This document shows positions 42,875 through 52,783 of a DNA stretch of 64,000 bases, piece by piece. The notes under the pieces were generated by a model, which was not told the DNA's origin, made no database searches, and saw nothing but the letters and a program-made list of their open reading frames with translations. Location: NCBI RefSeq assembly GCF_007747795.1, contig NZ_CP036275.1, positions 1,116,001 to 1,180,000 of the forward strand, given 5' to 3'. This DNA comes from Maioricimonas rarisocia. GTDB taxonomy: Bacteria > Planctomycetota > Planctomycetia > Planctomycetales > Planctomycetaceae. Position 1 is the first letter of the stretch. Every line of letters starts with the position of its first letter. The position numbers and the translations under genes were made by a program.

Positions 42875-44521
42875 ATGACCCGATCTCTGCTCCTCACCAG
42901 TCTGCTGTGTCTGTCCGTCGTGGCGACCGCTGCCGCCGATGATCGCCGCTCCCGCTCCGTCCCCGATGTTTACGCGCTCCCGATCGAGAAGGGGGGCTGC
43001 GGCGGATTCTGCACCGAGGGACGCTCGATGTACCTGTTTCAGTACGAGGGGCGTCAGCTGTACGAGGTCTCCAGCTCGGGGCGACTCCTCCCGCGTGAAA
43101 ACGTCAGCGGCTGGTATGTCGTCGATGCCGCCGTCATCGATGGGGCGCCGATCTACTGCTCGCGCAACCGGGTGTTCCGGAAGTTTGCCGGCAAGATCAA
43201 AGTCAATCCGATTCCCGACTCCGAGAAGCTGATTTCGATCGCCTGCGACGAAGAGGAGATCTTCCTGCTCGAGGCGGCACCGAAGTCGACGATCATCGTT
43301 CTCGGTCGCAAGGACGGTCGTGTGCGGCGACGGCTGCAGTACGACGGCAGGAATCCCGCGGACCTTGTCGCAGGGGATGGATCGCTGTGGCTGCTCGATC
43401 GGGGGGATCGATGCATTCACCGTGTCGACAGACAGACGGGCAGCACGACGCTCAAGTTTCAGGCCGGGCCGGGAGTCGAGAATTTCACGCGCGGACTTCT
43501 GTACCGCAACGGCGAACTGTTTGTGCACGAAGGGGACTACGCGCGGCTGCGCCGCGTCGAGTGGAAGAGGGATGGCCACGCGATCGAGTCCTGGTCGGCA
43601 CCGCTGCGAATGGCGTTCGTGCAGGAGAGCTGGAACGAGCATGACAGCGTGACCACCAACGTAAGGTTCTGGGTACCGGTCCCTCCGACCCGGCACACCC
43701 AGACGGTCGGCGACGTCGAGTGGTCCCAGCCGCCCTCGGAGATGCGGGAAGACCGGTTCGGCCAGCAGATCTCTTACTTCGAAGGAATCCGGATTCCACC
43801 CGGCGGGCGACACAAGCTGACGTACACGGTCGAAGTCACGCCGCGTGCGGTGCAGTACGATCCGCCGGTCGTCCCGCTCAGTGCGCTCGATGAGATTGAC
43901 CCGGACATCCGCGGCACCTACCTCGCGTCGAACCGGCTCTATCAGATGGACGATCCCCTGGTTCAGGCGGCCGCCCGCGAAGCCCGCAAGAGTGTCGACG
44001 GCAGCGAGCCGGAAGACGTCCGAACACTGATCGAGAACATTGCCGACTACATGGTGGCCCGCATGACGTATGCGCTCGACGATTCGTGGAAAGATGCGGC
44101 CACGATTGCGAAGTCGAATACGGGATCCTGTTCCGAATACTCGTTTCTGTTCTCGGCCCTCTGCCGGCTGAACAAGGTCCCCACACGACTCGTGGGAGGA
44201 ATTCAGTTCGGAGACTACGCAGAGGTCCACGAAACGCGAGGATTTCATCGCTGGACGGAGGTCTGGTTTCCGGAGCTGGGATGGATTCCCGTCGACGTCA
44301 CGAAGATCGACGGAGCAGAGAACTCGCTCGACTACGAGTTCCTGTTCGGCACGCCCGGCTATTTCGTGGTCGTGTCGCAGGGTGACTTCGACGAGAATCA
44401 GCTCGGAATGGCTTACTACATCCTGCGGAACTACCGGGGTGGACGGCGGAAGAGAACCACGCATGTGGAGATCACACCCGTGCCCCAACCGACCCGGAAG
44501 GTCGTGCGTCTCCGGAATTAG
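42875..44521 (+). CDS. Secreted transglutaminase-like protein
   Basis: 548 residues. Signal peptide MTRSLLLTSLLCLSVVATAAA. An N-terminal region of beta-rich, propeller-like repeats (about 40-220) precedes a transglutaminase-like domain with the catalytic triad C419 (TGSCSEYSFLFSALCRL), H458 (RGFHRWTEVW) and D474 (WIPVDVTK). The triad spacing is typical of the family, whose bacterial members act as proteases or cross-linkers. Probably periplasmic. The intact triad supports activity, but the substrate is unknown. Confidence 0.88.
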   Translation: MTRSLLLTSLLCLSVVATAAADDRRSRSVPDVYALPIEKGGCGGFCTEGRSMYLFQYEGRQLYEVSSSGRLLPRENVSGWYVVDAAVIDGAPIYCSRNRVFRKFAGKIKVNPIPDSEKLISIACDEEEIFLLEAAPKSTIIVLGRKDGRVRRRLQYDGRNPADLVAGDGSLWLLDRGDRCIHRVDRQTGSTTLKFQAGPGVENFTRGLLYRNGELFVHEGDYARLRRVEWKRDGHAIESWSAPLRMAFVQESWNEHDSVTTNVRFWVPVPPTRHTQTVGDVEWSQPPSEMREDRFGQQISYFEGIRIPPGGRHKLTYTVEVTPRAVQYDPPVVPLSALDEIDPDIRGTYLASNRLYQMDDPLVQAAAREARKSVDGSEPEDVRTLIENIADYMVARMTYALDDSWKDAATIAKSNTGSCSEYSFLFSALCRLNKVPTRLVGGIQFGDYAEVHETRGFHRWTEVWFPELGWIPVDVTKIDGAENSLDYEFLFGTPGYFVVVSQGDFDENQLGMAYYILRNYRGGRRKRTTHVEITPVPQPTRKVVRLRN

Positions 44522-44771
44522 TCGGGCGGATGCGTCGGGTGAGCCGGGGTGATGGGGAGACACCGAGGGATCTACGAAGTGTGTTCGATAAGAACATAGG
44601 CGAGCCCGGAGCGTGAGGGCCGGGATGGAATGTTGTGACCATCACGGCAGGCGCGTGCAGGGGTGGCCTGCGGGGGCCGTAACAGGGTGCCACGGCACTG
44701 CGAGCGGTGTGAATTCGGGGTAAGGCATCCACCCCGCAAAGCCAGGTGGGGCAGACATTCCTGTCTGCCTT
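44494..44771 (+). repeat. Duplicated block, copy 1, containing the 3' end of the transglutaminase-like gene
   Basis: Starts at CCGGAAGG in the last codons of the gene and continues past the stop through GTCGGGCGGATGCGTCG, GATCTACGAAGTGTG, a gagcccggagcgtgag segment and a D-type repeat with the GTGG palindrome at 44746-44769. Matches 45352-45645 (offset 858, then 874 after a short insertion). Confidence 0.8.
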
Positions 44772-45351
44772 TTTGTTGTGACAACAGATGCCGGCAAGTT
44801 TCTCTGTGAGGCGATCGTGGCCTGCGAGGCCGCACACGACTTCCTGTCGCTGCGCGACCCAGACTTGTCGTGTGTCCGGGCCACCCGCGATGAACGTGCA
44901 GAGGTGGCTGGGACTGGTCCCACCACAATGGCTCAAGGCCGGGTTGAGGGGGAACCACGGAGGCACAGAGACACGGAGGGATTCACAGAGAATGCCGAAG
45001 GGCAGGGTGCCACGGCTCTGCGAGCCGTGCGCGTCGATCGCGAGAGGGATTTGAATCACTCACTCGTCATGACGGTGCGACGCCCTGGAGGAGAAGATCC
45101 ACAGCAGGGTGCCATGGCCTCGCCGCGCAGCGGAGTGGCGATGCGGCCGGGTGGCATGCGTGCCCTTCAAGGCAGGCATGTACGTCAAATGACGTTCGCA
45201 TTTTCAAATCACGAGCCGCGACCGTGAGGGAGCAGAAAGAGCCGTGCCGCGGAGCGGCCATGCTGTTCTCTCAAGCCTCGCGTCTCGAGCCTCTTCCCTT
45301 GTTCGCCACGCCCATCACTTCGCTTCGCTTCGTTCTGGGACATGCCACCCT
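44772..45351. repeat. Intergenic repeats between the two duplicated blocks
   Basis: Rest of the D-type repeat (to about 44885), an intact GGGACTGGTCCC palindrome near 44912, a partial plus-orientation C-type repeat (45067-45199), a GGTGCCACGGCTCTGCGAGC hairpin near 45007, and a CACGCCCATCACTTCGCTTCG motif near 45307. No gene. Confidence 0.65.
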
Positions 45352-45645
45352 CCGGAAGGTTGTTCGCCTTCGCAAGTAGTCGAGCGGATGCGTCGTGCAG
45401 GGCGGGTTAAGGAGGAACCACGGAGGCACGGAGACACGGAGGGATCTACGAAGTGTGTTCGATAAGAACATAGGCGAGCCCGGAGCGTGAGCTCCGGGAT
45501 GGAATGTTTTGACCATCACGGCAGGCGCGTGCACGGGTGGCCTGCGGGGGCCATAACAGGGTGCCACGGCACTGCGAGCGGTGTGAATTCGGGGTAAGGC
45601 ATCCACCCCGCAAAGCCAGGTGGGGCAGACATTCCTGTCTGCCTT
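45352..45645 (+). repeat. Duplicated block, copy 2
   Basis: Second copy of 44494-44771, including CCGGAAGG and TAGTCGAGCGGATGCGTCG that mirror the end of the upstream gene. GTGG palindrome at 45620-45643. A CTCACGGTCGCGGCTCGT motif and CCTGATTCCT repeats follow to 45739. Confidence 0.8.
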
Positions 45646-45739
45646 CCGCTCCCTCACGGTCGCGGCTCGTGCCTTGCCCCCGAGTTCACGCTCCGGGCTC
45701 GCCTGCCTGAATCCTGATTCCTAAATCCTGATTCCTCCC

Positions 45740-46522
45740 CTACCACAACGTATACCCGCCGTCGATCACCAGCGTCGCACCGGTCATGTACCGGGACGCG
45801 TCACTCGCCAGGTAGACCGCGAGCGGACCGAGGTCTTCCGGCTGGCCGAAGCAGCCCATCGGCACCTGCTGCTCGAAGGTGTGGATCACTTCCGGGTTCT
45901 CTTTCGCCCACCGCTGGTTCGGCTCGGTCATGAAGCCGCCCGGTGCAATCACGTTCGCCGTGATGCCGTGCGGGGCCCAGTCGGCAGCGACCGACCGGGT
46001 GAACTGGATCACGGCCGCCTTGGAAGTCTCGTACGACCGGCCGCCGATGTTCCGCGTTGCCACCAGAGCGTTGATCGAGGCGAGGTTGATGATGCGCCCG
46101 CCCGCCGCCCGTTCGATCATCGCGGCCCCGATGATCCGCGTGCAGAGAAACGTGCTGGTGAGATTCAGGTCGAGGATCGATTGCCAATCGTCGAGGGACT
46201 GCTCGGCGACTGGCGTACTGATGCGTCGGCCCCCCACATTGTTGATAAGGATGTCGAACGGGCCCGCATCATCGAGGGCCTGCCGGCAGAGGGATTCGCA
46301 TTGCTCCGGATTGCCGATATCGCCGGTGATCGTGATCGCCTCGCGACCAAGATGCCGAATGTCGCCGGCGGTCTGTTCGAGGCTGTTTGCGTCGCGCCCC
46401 ACGAGGACGACGTCCGCACCGGCTTCGGCAATGGCGAGGGCCATTTCGCGTCCCAGCCCGCGGCTGCCGCCGGTGATGAACAGTCGCTTTCCATCGAGAC
46501 GAAAGCGGTCGAGGACGGTCAT
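45740..46522 (-). CDS. Short-chain dehydrogenase/reductase
   Basis: 260 residues, a classical SDR. The Rossmann motif TGGSRGLGREMA, the NNVG motif (94-97), the catalytic S149, Y164-x3-K168 (YETSK), and the C-terminal YLASDASRYMTGATLVIDGGY are all present. It resembles gluconate 5-dehydrogenase and other sugar-alcohol SDRs, but the substrate cannot be fixed. NAD(P)-dependent, cytoplasmic. Confidence 0.93.
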   Translation of the reverse strand: MTVLDRFRLDGKRLFITGGSRGLGREMALAIAEAGADVVLVGRDANSLEQTAGDIRHLGREAITITGDIGNPEQCESLCRQALDDAGPFDILINNVGGRRISTPVAEQSLDDWQSILDLNLTSTFLCTRIIGAAMIERAAGGRIINLASINALVATRNIGGRSYETSKAAVIQFTRSVAADWAPHGITANVIAPGGFMTEPNQRWAKENPEVIHTFEQQVPMGCFGQPEDLGPLAVYLASDASRYMTGATLVIDGGYTLW

Positions 46523-46737
46523 GCTCAGAGCTCCGTGTGGCAGATGCAGGTGGATCGGCTGTTCTGACTGCCAGCATACCGCTCTGCGATTCGGCTCGCA
46601 CGGCGGAGGAGCCGCTTCAGCTTGCCGGTGGATGAATCCGCATTGCGGCAGAAGTGGTGGAAGTGATCGGGGCCGGCCGGTTAGGATCGATGTGTCGAGA
46701 GTGTCCCCGCGCGGTCCTCCAGAACACGACTGACACC

Positions 46738-46983
46738 ATGACGCGTTCGCACATCGCCTTCGTTCTCAGCTTCGTTCTTCCCGGGGCCGGGCTGTGCTAT
46801 GCCGGCCACTGCGGCTGGGCCCTGCTGAACTTCGCGGTCGCGGTGGTGATCACGGTACTGGCGTGGTACTCGACGCTGACCGGGGCGCATGACTCGGTGC
46901 TGTACGTCTGGCTGGCGCTGGCGGCCGGCTCGGCAGGCCTGGCACATGCGCAGACGGAAGATGAGCCGCGGAAGAAGGAGTGA
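46738..46983 (+). CDS. Small membrane protein
   Basis: 81 residues from the ATG at 46738: three hydrophobic segments (AFVLSFVLPGAGLCYAG, WALLNFAVAVVITVLAW, VLYVWLALAAGSAGLAHA) and a charged tail. The first part (SFVLPGAGLCYAGH) has the look of TM2/TM2-like domains, where a GxGxxY turn joins helices. Function unknown. Confidence 0.6.
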   Translation: MTRSHIAFVLSFVLPGAGLCYAGHCGWALLNFAVAVVITVLAWYSTLTGAHDSVLYVWLALAAGSAGLAHAQTEDEPRKKE

Positions 46984-47005
46984 GATGCGACGCGGTCGCA
47001 TTCGC

Positions 47006-47818
47006 TCATTGTGATGTGCCGTACTGCACGAGATACCATCGCTCTTTCAGTCGAACAGCCGAGCTGACGGGCGGCAGGAATTGTTCAGGGATGCTGCGGC
47101 CGAGGGCCGGTGCCGAGTCGTCGGGGCGAAACTCCACGCCAGCATTGGCGGCGGCTGCGAGCTCGAAGTGGATAACGCCCTGCTTGTCTCGCCTGGCCGT
47201 CAGTCCGATTCCTTCGTGAAACGGGTACCGGACGCGGTCGCTCAGCTGGAGCATCAGAAAGTCCGGGTGTCGTTCCGCATCGACGTAGTAGTCCAGCCCC
47301 GGAGCGATCGTGCCCGGTTCGGAAGGCCACTGTGGAGAGAGCGCCGCTGCGACCTTTTCGAAACGTGGAAGAACCTCTGTCACCTGACGCCGAATCCGCC
47401 ACTCGTCGATGGCTGGCTGCGCAATGACCCACGCAACCCAGCCGACCACGAGCAGTCCGCATGTGAGCCCGCGGCGGGCGGAGGGCTTCTGCAGACAGAA
47501 AATGACCGCAGCGAATGCGGCGACGAGACCGGAGGCAATCAGAACGCCCAGCAGGGCGACCCGTTTCCCGAGCCGGTTCCATTGCAGTTCCGTGATTGCG
47601 GCCGTTATGCCGAGGGAATCAGCGACTCCCGGTGCGGCGAGGTCGAGACGTTCCAGTCCCGTGCATACGCACGCCTTCCATCGCGCCATGGCAAAGCTGG
47701 CGTCCGTCGCGGACCAGATAAGAAGTGCCAGCAGACAGACCAGCGACAGTGTTGAAGCGAGGAGCATCCCCGGGGCGGGAAGTCGCCAGCGCGGTGTCGA
47801 TGAACGGAAGCGCAACAT
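47006..47818 (-). CDS. Membrane protein, unknown function
   Basis: 270 residues from the ATG at 47818; a GTG at 47860 is possible. Three membrane helices (GMLLASTLSLVCLLALLIWS, VALLGVLIASGLVAAFAAVIF, GLTCGLLVVGWVAWVIA) are followed by a soluble region with DYYVDAERHPDFLMLQLSDRV and PFHEGIGLTARRDKQGVIHF. No family recognised. Confidence 0.65.
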   Translation of the reverse strand: MLRFRSSTPRWRLPAPGMLLASTLSLVCLLALLIWSATDASFAMARWKACVCTGLERLDLAAPGVADSLGITAAITELQWNRLGKRVALLGVLIASGLVAAFAAVIFCLQKPSARRGLTCGLLVVGWVAWVIAQPAIDEWRIRRQVTEVLPRFEKVAAALSPQWPSEPGTIAPGLDYYVDAERHPDFLMLQLSDRVRYPFHEGIGLTARRDKQGVIHFELAAAANAGVEFRPDDSAPALGRSIPEQFLPPVSSAVRLKERWYLVQYGTSQ

Positions 47819-48462
47819 CGAGGCCTGTTCCGACGGAGTGACTGAACCTCCGGGCAGCACTCATGGCTGCCCCGACTCATTGAACGGCGATGACAGACTT
47901 CGGGATCAGCGAATTCCCGAGAACTCGGGCCCTGGGCGACCGCGAGGTTCACGTGTGCGCCGGGGTGGGGGGAGGGCAGGGGGCTACGGCTCTGCGAGTC
48001 GTGCGATTCGATCGCGAGAGGGACGTGAAACTTCGAGGAGTGTCGACGGACAGTCGCCCCGGAGGATGAAAACTCTGGCGAGCCCGGAGCGTGAGGGCCG
48101 GGACGGGATGGTTCAACCCTCACGGCAGGCATGTGCATCGGTGTGTCGCACACGACTCCCTGTGGCTTCGCCACCCAGACACGTCGTCTGCCTGGGCCAC
48201 CCGGGTAGCGGGCAGACAAGAATGTCTGTCCCACCTTGCGGGGGTGGCTGGTGGTCGTCGCGCAGCGACGCCCCCAGCCGATGAGAGGTGAGTCCTGAGG
48301 GAGTGACAGCCGGCGCGGTCTCCGCTCCCTCACGGTCGCGGCTCGTTTTCCCGCGATACTCGTCGTTCAACGCTTTCGACCCACCGGACGCAGCCGGCGG
48401 GCTAATCCCCGAGCTCACGCTCGGGGCTCGCCTGTTTCCTGTCTCCTGCCCATTACCCACGA
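47819..48462. repeat. Intergenic repeat block
   Basis: Contains fragments of C- and D-type repeats (about 48050-48185), a minus-orientation GTGG palindrome (48211-48234), a CTCACGGTCGCGGCTCGT motif (about 48329-48346) and a CCCACCGG/CCGGCGGGC hairpin (48379-48402), which may terminate the leftward alkaline phosphatase transcript. No gene. Confidence 0.7.
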
Positions 48463-50115
48463 CTATTCACCTCCTGCCAGCGCTTCCGGCTGCACGAGAT
48501 TCAGGTAGTGGCCGTGGTCGGCGGTGACGATCATCAGCGATTCCGACCAGTCGCTGTTCTCCTCGACCCAGTCGGTGATCACCTTCACGGCATCATCGCC
48601 ACTGCGGACGGCACCGATCGAGTTGTCGAGGTTGTTGTCGTGGTTGGCCCAGTCGACGTCCCCCGATTCGACCAGCAGCCAGAATGGCTTGTCGTGGGCG
48701 CCGAGGTACTCGAGTGCTGCGGTCGTCATTTCGGCCAGCGTCGGGTTCTGCAGCAGTTCCTCGGCAGAGTACGACTCGGCCTTGCCGCTACGTCCCGGAG
48801 CCGGCTGGTAGTCGCCGTCAGCGGTCTGGAACGGAAGGTGTCCGTATCGACCGATGCCGAAGAATCCGAACAGTCGCTCGCCGTTCGCTGCAGCCTGTCC
48901 GGCGGCTTCACGCAGGGCGGTTCCGCCGTCGACGCCCGGTGTTGGGAGGACGGTCCGGTACTTGCCGCCGTTGGCGATGTCGATCGCTTCGAGGTCCTCG
49001 CCGGCCAGGTAGCGGTTGCCGGGGACGTAGTTTTCCCCCTGGTTGCGATCGTTGTCGCGCGTCGCGCCGAAGCCGGCACCAATCAGCACGTCGAGGCCGG
49101 GCAGGGGATGATCGGGATGCGAGATGGAGGGGAGCCCGAGCAGGTCCCGTGTGATGTCCTGGTAGTCGTTGCGAGTGACGTTGTGGCCGTAGGCCGATGC
49201 GGGGGTGGCGTGGCTGATCGGGACGCTGCTGATGGCACCGACGAGCCAGCCATCCTGCTGGACCTCGTGGGCGATGGTGGAGACGCGTTCGCCCGTCGGT
49301 CCGACATTGATCGAGCCGTTGTAGGTCTTCACGCCGGCGCAGATCGCCGTCGCCGTCGCGGCAGAATCGGGGTAGGGATGTGGACCGGCCTCTTTCTCGC
49401 CCACCAGTCCCATCGGGTACCAGGAGTCGTTGCCGGCAGTCCAGGGATTCGGCCCCGCCTTCGCGACGTCGTAGCCGCCCGGCTGAACACCACCGGGGTT
49501 GCGAACGGTCTGGGTGTCGACGTCGACGGACGTGCCCTGATTGTGCGGGGCGGCCACCATGAAGCCGTATTGCGAGCTGCCGTCGGCCATGTAGTCGAGA
49601 AAGTGCAGTCCCGTGCCGCGACCAGAGGTATAGGGGACGCGTCCGGTGCTGGCGATGGCGGCGGCCTGAGTCGTCTGCCAGTCCATGCCATCAAAAACGA
49701 CGACGAAGATGTGCTTCTTGCCGGCTTCGATCGCGGCCCGCTGGATGTCGGCCAGATTCGCCTGATCGCAGTAGACCGCCTCGGGATTGAGCGTGTCGGC
49801 CGGAACCTTGCCGTACAGCCGGCGGAGCGCCTGCTCGCTGCGGTACGGGCTGTTCTCGCCGGTCCAGTGTCGCAGGTCGACACCATCGCCGGCGTCCTTC
49901 GTGCCGAAGGTGTAGATCGGGATCAGCCGGTTGGTGTGCGTCCCCCAGGCGGTGTAGCGGTCCGGGGCGTTGCCCCAGTGGGCGGCATCGCTGCGGCCTT
50001 CTTCGATGGCACGCTGCTGCAGGTCATGCACGACGTCGCCCGCATCTGCGGCAGAGACTACTGAGGCGAAGGCGAGCAGCAGGCAGGTCAACAAACGGGG
50101 CGTCTCTGGGCGCAT
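48463..50115 (-). CDS. Alkaline phosphatase
   Basis: 550 residues from the ATG at 50115 (GGAGAG upstream), giving signal peptide MRPETPRLLTCLLLAFASVVSAADA. The metal-binding D142 (VVFDGMDW) and nucleophile S251 (PDSAATATA) are in place. Further ligands fit GDVDWANHDNN and the final ADHGH motif. The family removes phosphate from organic esters outside the inner membrane using zinc and magnesium. The frame opens upstream in sequence without signal character, so the later start is chosen. Pho-type regulation cannot be judged. Confidence 0.92.
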   Translation of the reverse strand: MRPETPRLLTCLLLAFASVVSAADAGDVVHDLQQRAIEEGRSDAAHWGNAPDRYTAWGTHTNRLIPIYTFGTKDAGDGVDLRHWTGENSPYRSEQALRRLYGKVPADTLNPEAVYCDQANLADIQRAAIEAGKKHIFVVVFDGMDWQTTQAAAIASTGRVPYTSGRGTGLHFLDYMADGSSQYGFMVAAPHNQGTSVDVDTQTVRNPGGVQPGGYDVAKAGPNPWTAGNDSWYPMGLVGEKEAGPHPYPDSAATATAICAGVKTYNGSINVGPTGERVSTIAHEVQQDGWLVGAISSVPISHATPASAYGHNVTRNDYQDITRDLLGLPSISHPDHPLPGLDVLIGAGFGATRDNDRNQGENYVPGNRYLAGEDLEAIDIANGGKYRTVLPTPGVDGGTALREAAGQAAANGERLFGFFGIGRYGHLPFQTADGDYQPAPGRSGKAESYSAEELLQNPTLAEMTTAALEYLGAHDKPFWLLVESGDVDWANHDNNLDNSIGAVRSGDDAVKVITDWVEENSDWSESLMIVTADHGHYLNLVQPEALAGGE

Positions 50116-50316
50116 CCGAGGAGCTCTCCGGAAATCACACGTGGCAGGAAGCATCGGGGCAGGGGACCTCAGCACGGAGGGTGTGCCGGGACGGCCCGAC
50201 GCGGGGGCTCCAGCGCGTCGCCGGAGCGGGTGGTTACAGACCACGATCTTCGCCGCCGGCGGCAGGGATCGCAAGCGAACGCACCATGACGTGAAGAAGC
50301 TGTGAACGCGCGCGGA

Positions 50317-51204
50317 TCAGTTGTCTGCGGAGTTGAGCTCTGCCGTCAGTTCACGCAGCCCGTCGAGATTCTCGCGGAGGCTTTGCTCTGCGTCCATTTC
50401 GTTACGGTGATCGAGCAGACCGATCGGGCCGTCGTAGCCGCTCTCCCTGATGACCTCGAGCAGCTTTTTCTCGTGCTGCCCCCGTCCGAGCGAGACGATC
50501 TTCGGTCGAGCGTTGTCGTTCATGCCGTTCAGATTCAGGCAGAGCAGGTACGGCTGCATGGCGGCGAGCGACGTGGCGAAATCGTCGATGTGGCCGTGAC
50601 CATGGTGCAGGTTGTAGACGATGCCGACGTGATCGGCGTCCGCGTTCTCGCGGAGCCACCTGCAGACGGCAACGAGATTGGCCGGTTCGCCGCCCCAGCC
50701 GCCGTGATTGTACAGCCCCAGTTTGCAGCCGGCCTGCCGGGTTCGCTCGACCAGGGGCAGCATCTGACGGCCGGCGGCAGCGACGCGGGCTTCCTGCGAG
50801 TCGGCCTTCGGACTGGGGGCCGTCTTCCAGATCTGCGGCGCGATGCCGTGCTTTTCGAACAGGCGGAACGCCTCCTCGTGCACGCTCCAGAAGGCGAAGA
50901 ACTCGATGCCGTGCTGCTTCAGTTCGAGAATCTCTTCCTCGAACGTGGGGACGTGTTCGGCACGCCAGTCGTACGCGAGTTTGTGAAAGCCGAGGCGCTC
51001 GAGCATCTCGGCACGCTCGCGGGGCCCCCGTTTGTTCGCATCGAACGGGACCACGCACCAGGCAACCAGCCGGTCCGGATCGTCGAGCCGCTTCGCGGCT
51101 GTGGCGTCTTCCTGGCCCTGAACGCTTCCTGCCACGGCGACTGCGAACAGCAGCCCCGCGAACACAAGACTCATGCGACGAACGGAAGGACTGAGTAGCC
51201 GCAT
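50317..51204 (-). CDS. Secreted xylose isomerase-like TIM barrel protein
   Basis: 295 residues with an export signal (MSLVFAGLLFAVAVAGSVQG near 11-30). The rest resembles the sugar phosphate isomerase/epimerase (AP endonuclease 2) fold: RLGFHKLAYDWRAEHVPTFEEEI, GCKLGLYNHGGWGGEP, VGIVYNLHHGHGHIDDF, CLNLNGMND and a final GYDGPIGLLDHR. His and Glu/Asp residues for metal binding are plausible. Exported family members are frequent in planctomycetes. Reaction unknown. Confidence 0.8.
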   Translation of the reverse strand: MRLLSPSVRRMSLVFAGLLFAVAVAGSVQGQEDATAAKRLDDPDRLVAWCVVPFDANKRGPRERAEMLERLGFHKLAYDWRAEHVPTFEEEILELKQHGIEFFAFWSVHEEAFRLFEKHGIAPQIWKTAPSPKADSQEARVAAAGRQMLPLVERTRQAGCKLGLYNHGGWGGEPANLVAVCRWLRENADADHVGIVYNLHHGHGHIDDFATSLAAMQPYLLCLNLNGMNDNARPKIVSLGRGQHEKKLLEVIRESGYDGPIGLLDHRNEMDAEQSLRENLDGLRELTAELNSADN

Positions 51205-51262
51205 GAGAATTCTCCCGGCAGGTGGTCTGGTAAGCTGCGGACGGAACAGGACGAGGGTGGAA

Positions 51263-52441
51263 TCAGCTGGCGGCTTCGGCTTTGGCGGGCTCGGACGGCT
51301 GCAGCAGGGCGGCGGTGAACCCGACCATGTCCCCCCGATCCTGCGTCACCTTCTGCAGGACGTCGAGGCGATTCGCCTTGCGGCACAGCTCGGCGAAGGA
51401 GAACGCCATGTCGTCGCTGAGATTGCTGAGGTACTCGGCGGCGACATCGACCGCTTCGTCCAGGCGGTCGGTCCGCATCAGCAGATCGACCAGCACGTAC
51501 GCGAGCAGCGGTTTGTCCTGTTCGTCCGGCTCGGCGTCGAGCTGATCCCGGAAGTACTGTAGTGCCTGATCCTGATTCTGTCCCAGCACCGCTTTGAAGA
51601 ACTGCTCGTGAGCCGGGTAGAAGTCGACGAACGGCGGCTCGCCACCGTACTGAAGTTGCGGATCGAGCTTCGCCCCGTACTCGCACAGCTGCAGCGTCAG
51701 ATCCAGTTCGTCGGCAGGCGGCTCGATGGCCCGGGCGAACCGGACGACCGCGTTGAGGTGCGAGGTGTCGATGTGGTAGTTGCCTCCTTCGAACAGCCAG
51801 TCCCGGCCGGTGATCAGCTCGCGGAGTGTGGCGTCCGGCGGGAGCATCGGCATCCGCTGTTCGACGTGGCGGCGGACCGAGTCCTGCAGATCCTGGTACA
51901 GACTGCGGACCATCACCTTCGCGCAGTCCTGCCGCTGCTCGGACGTCATGTTCTGCAGCGCCTGCTCCAGCGAGGTGATCGTGCTGCATGTGCCGTGGCA
52001 ACGCAGCATCATCTGCACTCCCTTGACCGGATTGACTCCCTGGAAGACGGCGATATTGAGCAGCTCTTCGGTCTTCTCGTCCGGCTCGACGTTGACCGGC
52101 AGTCGGTCGATTGCCTCGGCAACCTGCTGCGGTTCGCGGATGACCTGCAGGTACATCCAGGCGGAGGGGATGTCGTCCTGTTCGAGGAACAGGGCCCCGA
52201 CTTCGCGGGCCGCTTCGACGTAAGTCTCTTCGACTGCCTTTCGCTGATCGTCCGGTACGTCCTGCAGCGAGGCGGGACGGTCGACCGGCAGGCCGAGTTC
52301 GAATTTTCTGCGCAGCAGCCGGGCGTCAAACAGCTTGTGGTACTGCTTCTGTTCGCGCAGTTCGTCGATGAGGCGGTCGATGGCGGCGAGCGGGCCGTCG
52401 GAGGCATGCAGGGCAGCCAGTTCTTCGAACGTCGAACTCAT
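51263..52441 (-). CDS. Helical-repeat protein, unknown function
   Basis: 392 residues, almost entirely alpha-helical and acidic, with TPR-like helix pairs (LAAIDRLIDELREQKQYHKLFDARLL, EVGALFLEQDDIPSAWMYLQVI, PLLAYVLVDLLMRTDRLDEAVDVA). A conserved-looking MMLRCHGTCSTITSLEQAL segment in the middle has two cysteines and a histidine. No signal peptide. No known family. Confidence 0.75.
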   Translation of the reverse strand: MSSTFEELAALHASDGPLAAIDRLIDELREQKQYHKLFDARLLRRKFELGLPVDRPASLQDVPDDQRKAVEETYVEAAREVGALFLEQDDIPSAWMYLQVIREPQQVAEAIDRLPVNVEPDEKTEELLNIAVFQGVNPVKGVQMMLRCHGTCSTITSLEQALQNMTSEQRQDCAKVMVRSLYQDLQDSVRRHVEQRMPMLPPDATLRELITGRDWLFEGGNYHIDTSHLNAVVRFARAIEPPADELDLTLQLCEYGAKLDPQLQYGGEPPFVDFYPAHEQFFKAVLGQNQDQALQYFRDQLDAEPDEQDKPLLAYVLVDLLMRTDRLDEAVDVAAEYLSNLSDDMAFSFAELCRKANRLDVLQKVTQDRGDMVGFTAALLQPSEPAKAEAAS

Positions 52442-52783
52442 GGTGACTCATTTCGTGTCTGAAGACGCGTTGTGCTGTCGAGGCGGGGCCGCGGCGGCTC
52501 TCACTTTGAGGATACGCTGTCGCGTGGGCTGCGTCATGGCAGGAGGCCCGTCACGGCTGCCAGCGGTCGAATTCGCGAGAATTCCGAAATCGGGGTCGTT
52601 TTCGCGTGAGATCCCTGCCGGGATGTCGCCCTGTTGCCGGGCAGGGGACCGCCAGTTCGCGGGAAACTCATCGTATCAGGCACCATTGCTGCGTCCAACT
52701 CTGCCGGCCGGTGTGCCACGGGCTCGGCCCGTGCAGGCGAACCTGCGGATCGCAGCGGACACGACAACCGGGAGAACACAACA
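52442..52783. other. Divergent intergenic region
   Basis: 342 bp between divergent genes. It presumably carries both promoters; none is clear. No repeats of the recognised families. The frame open ahead of the next gene has biased, out-of-frame-like composition. Confidence 0.35.
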
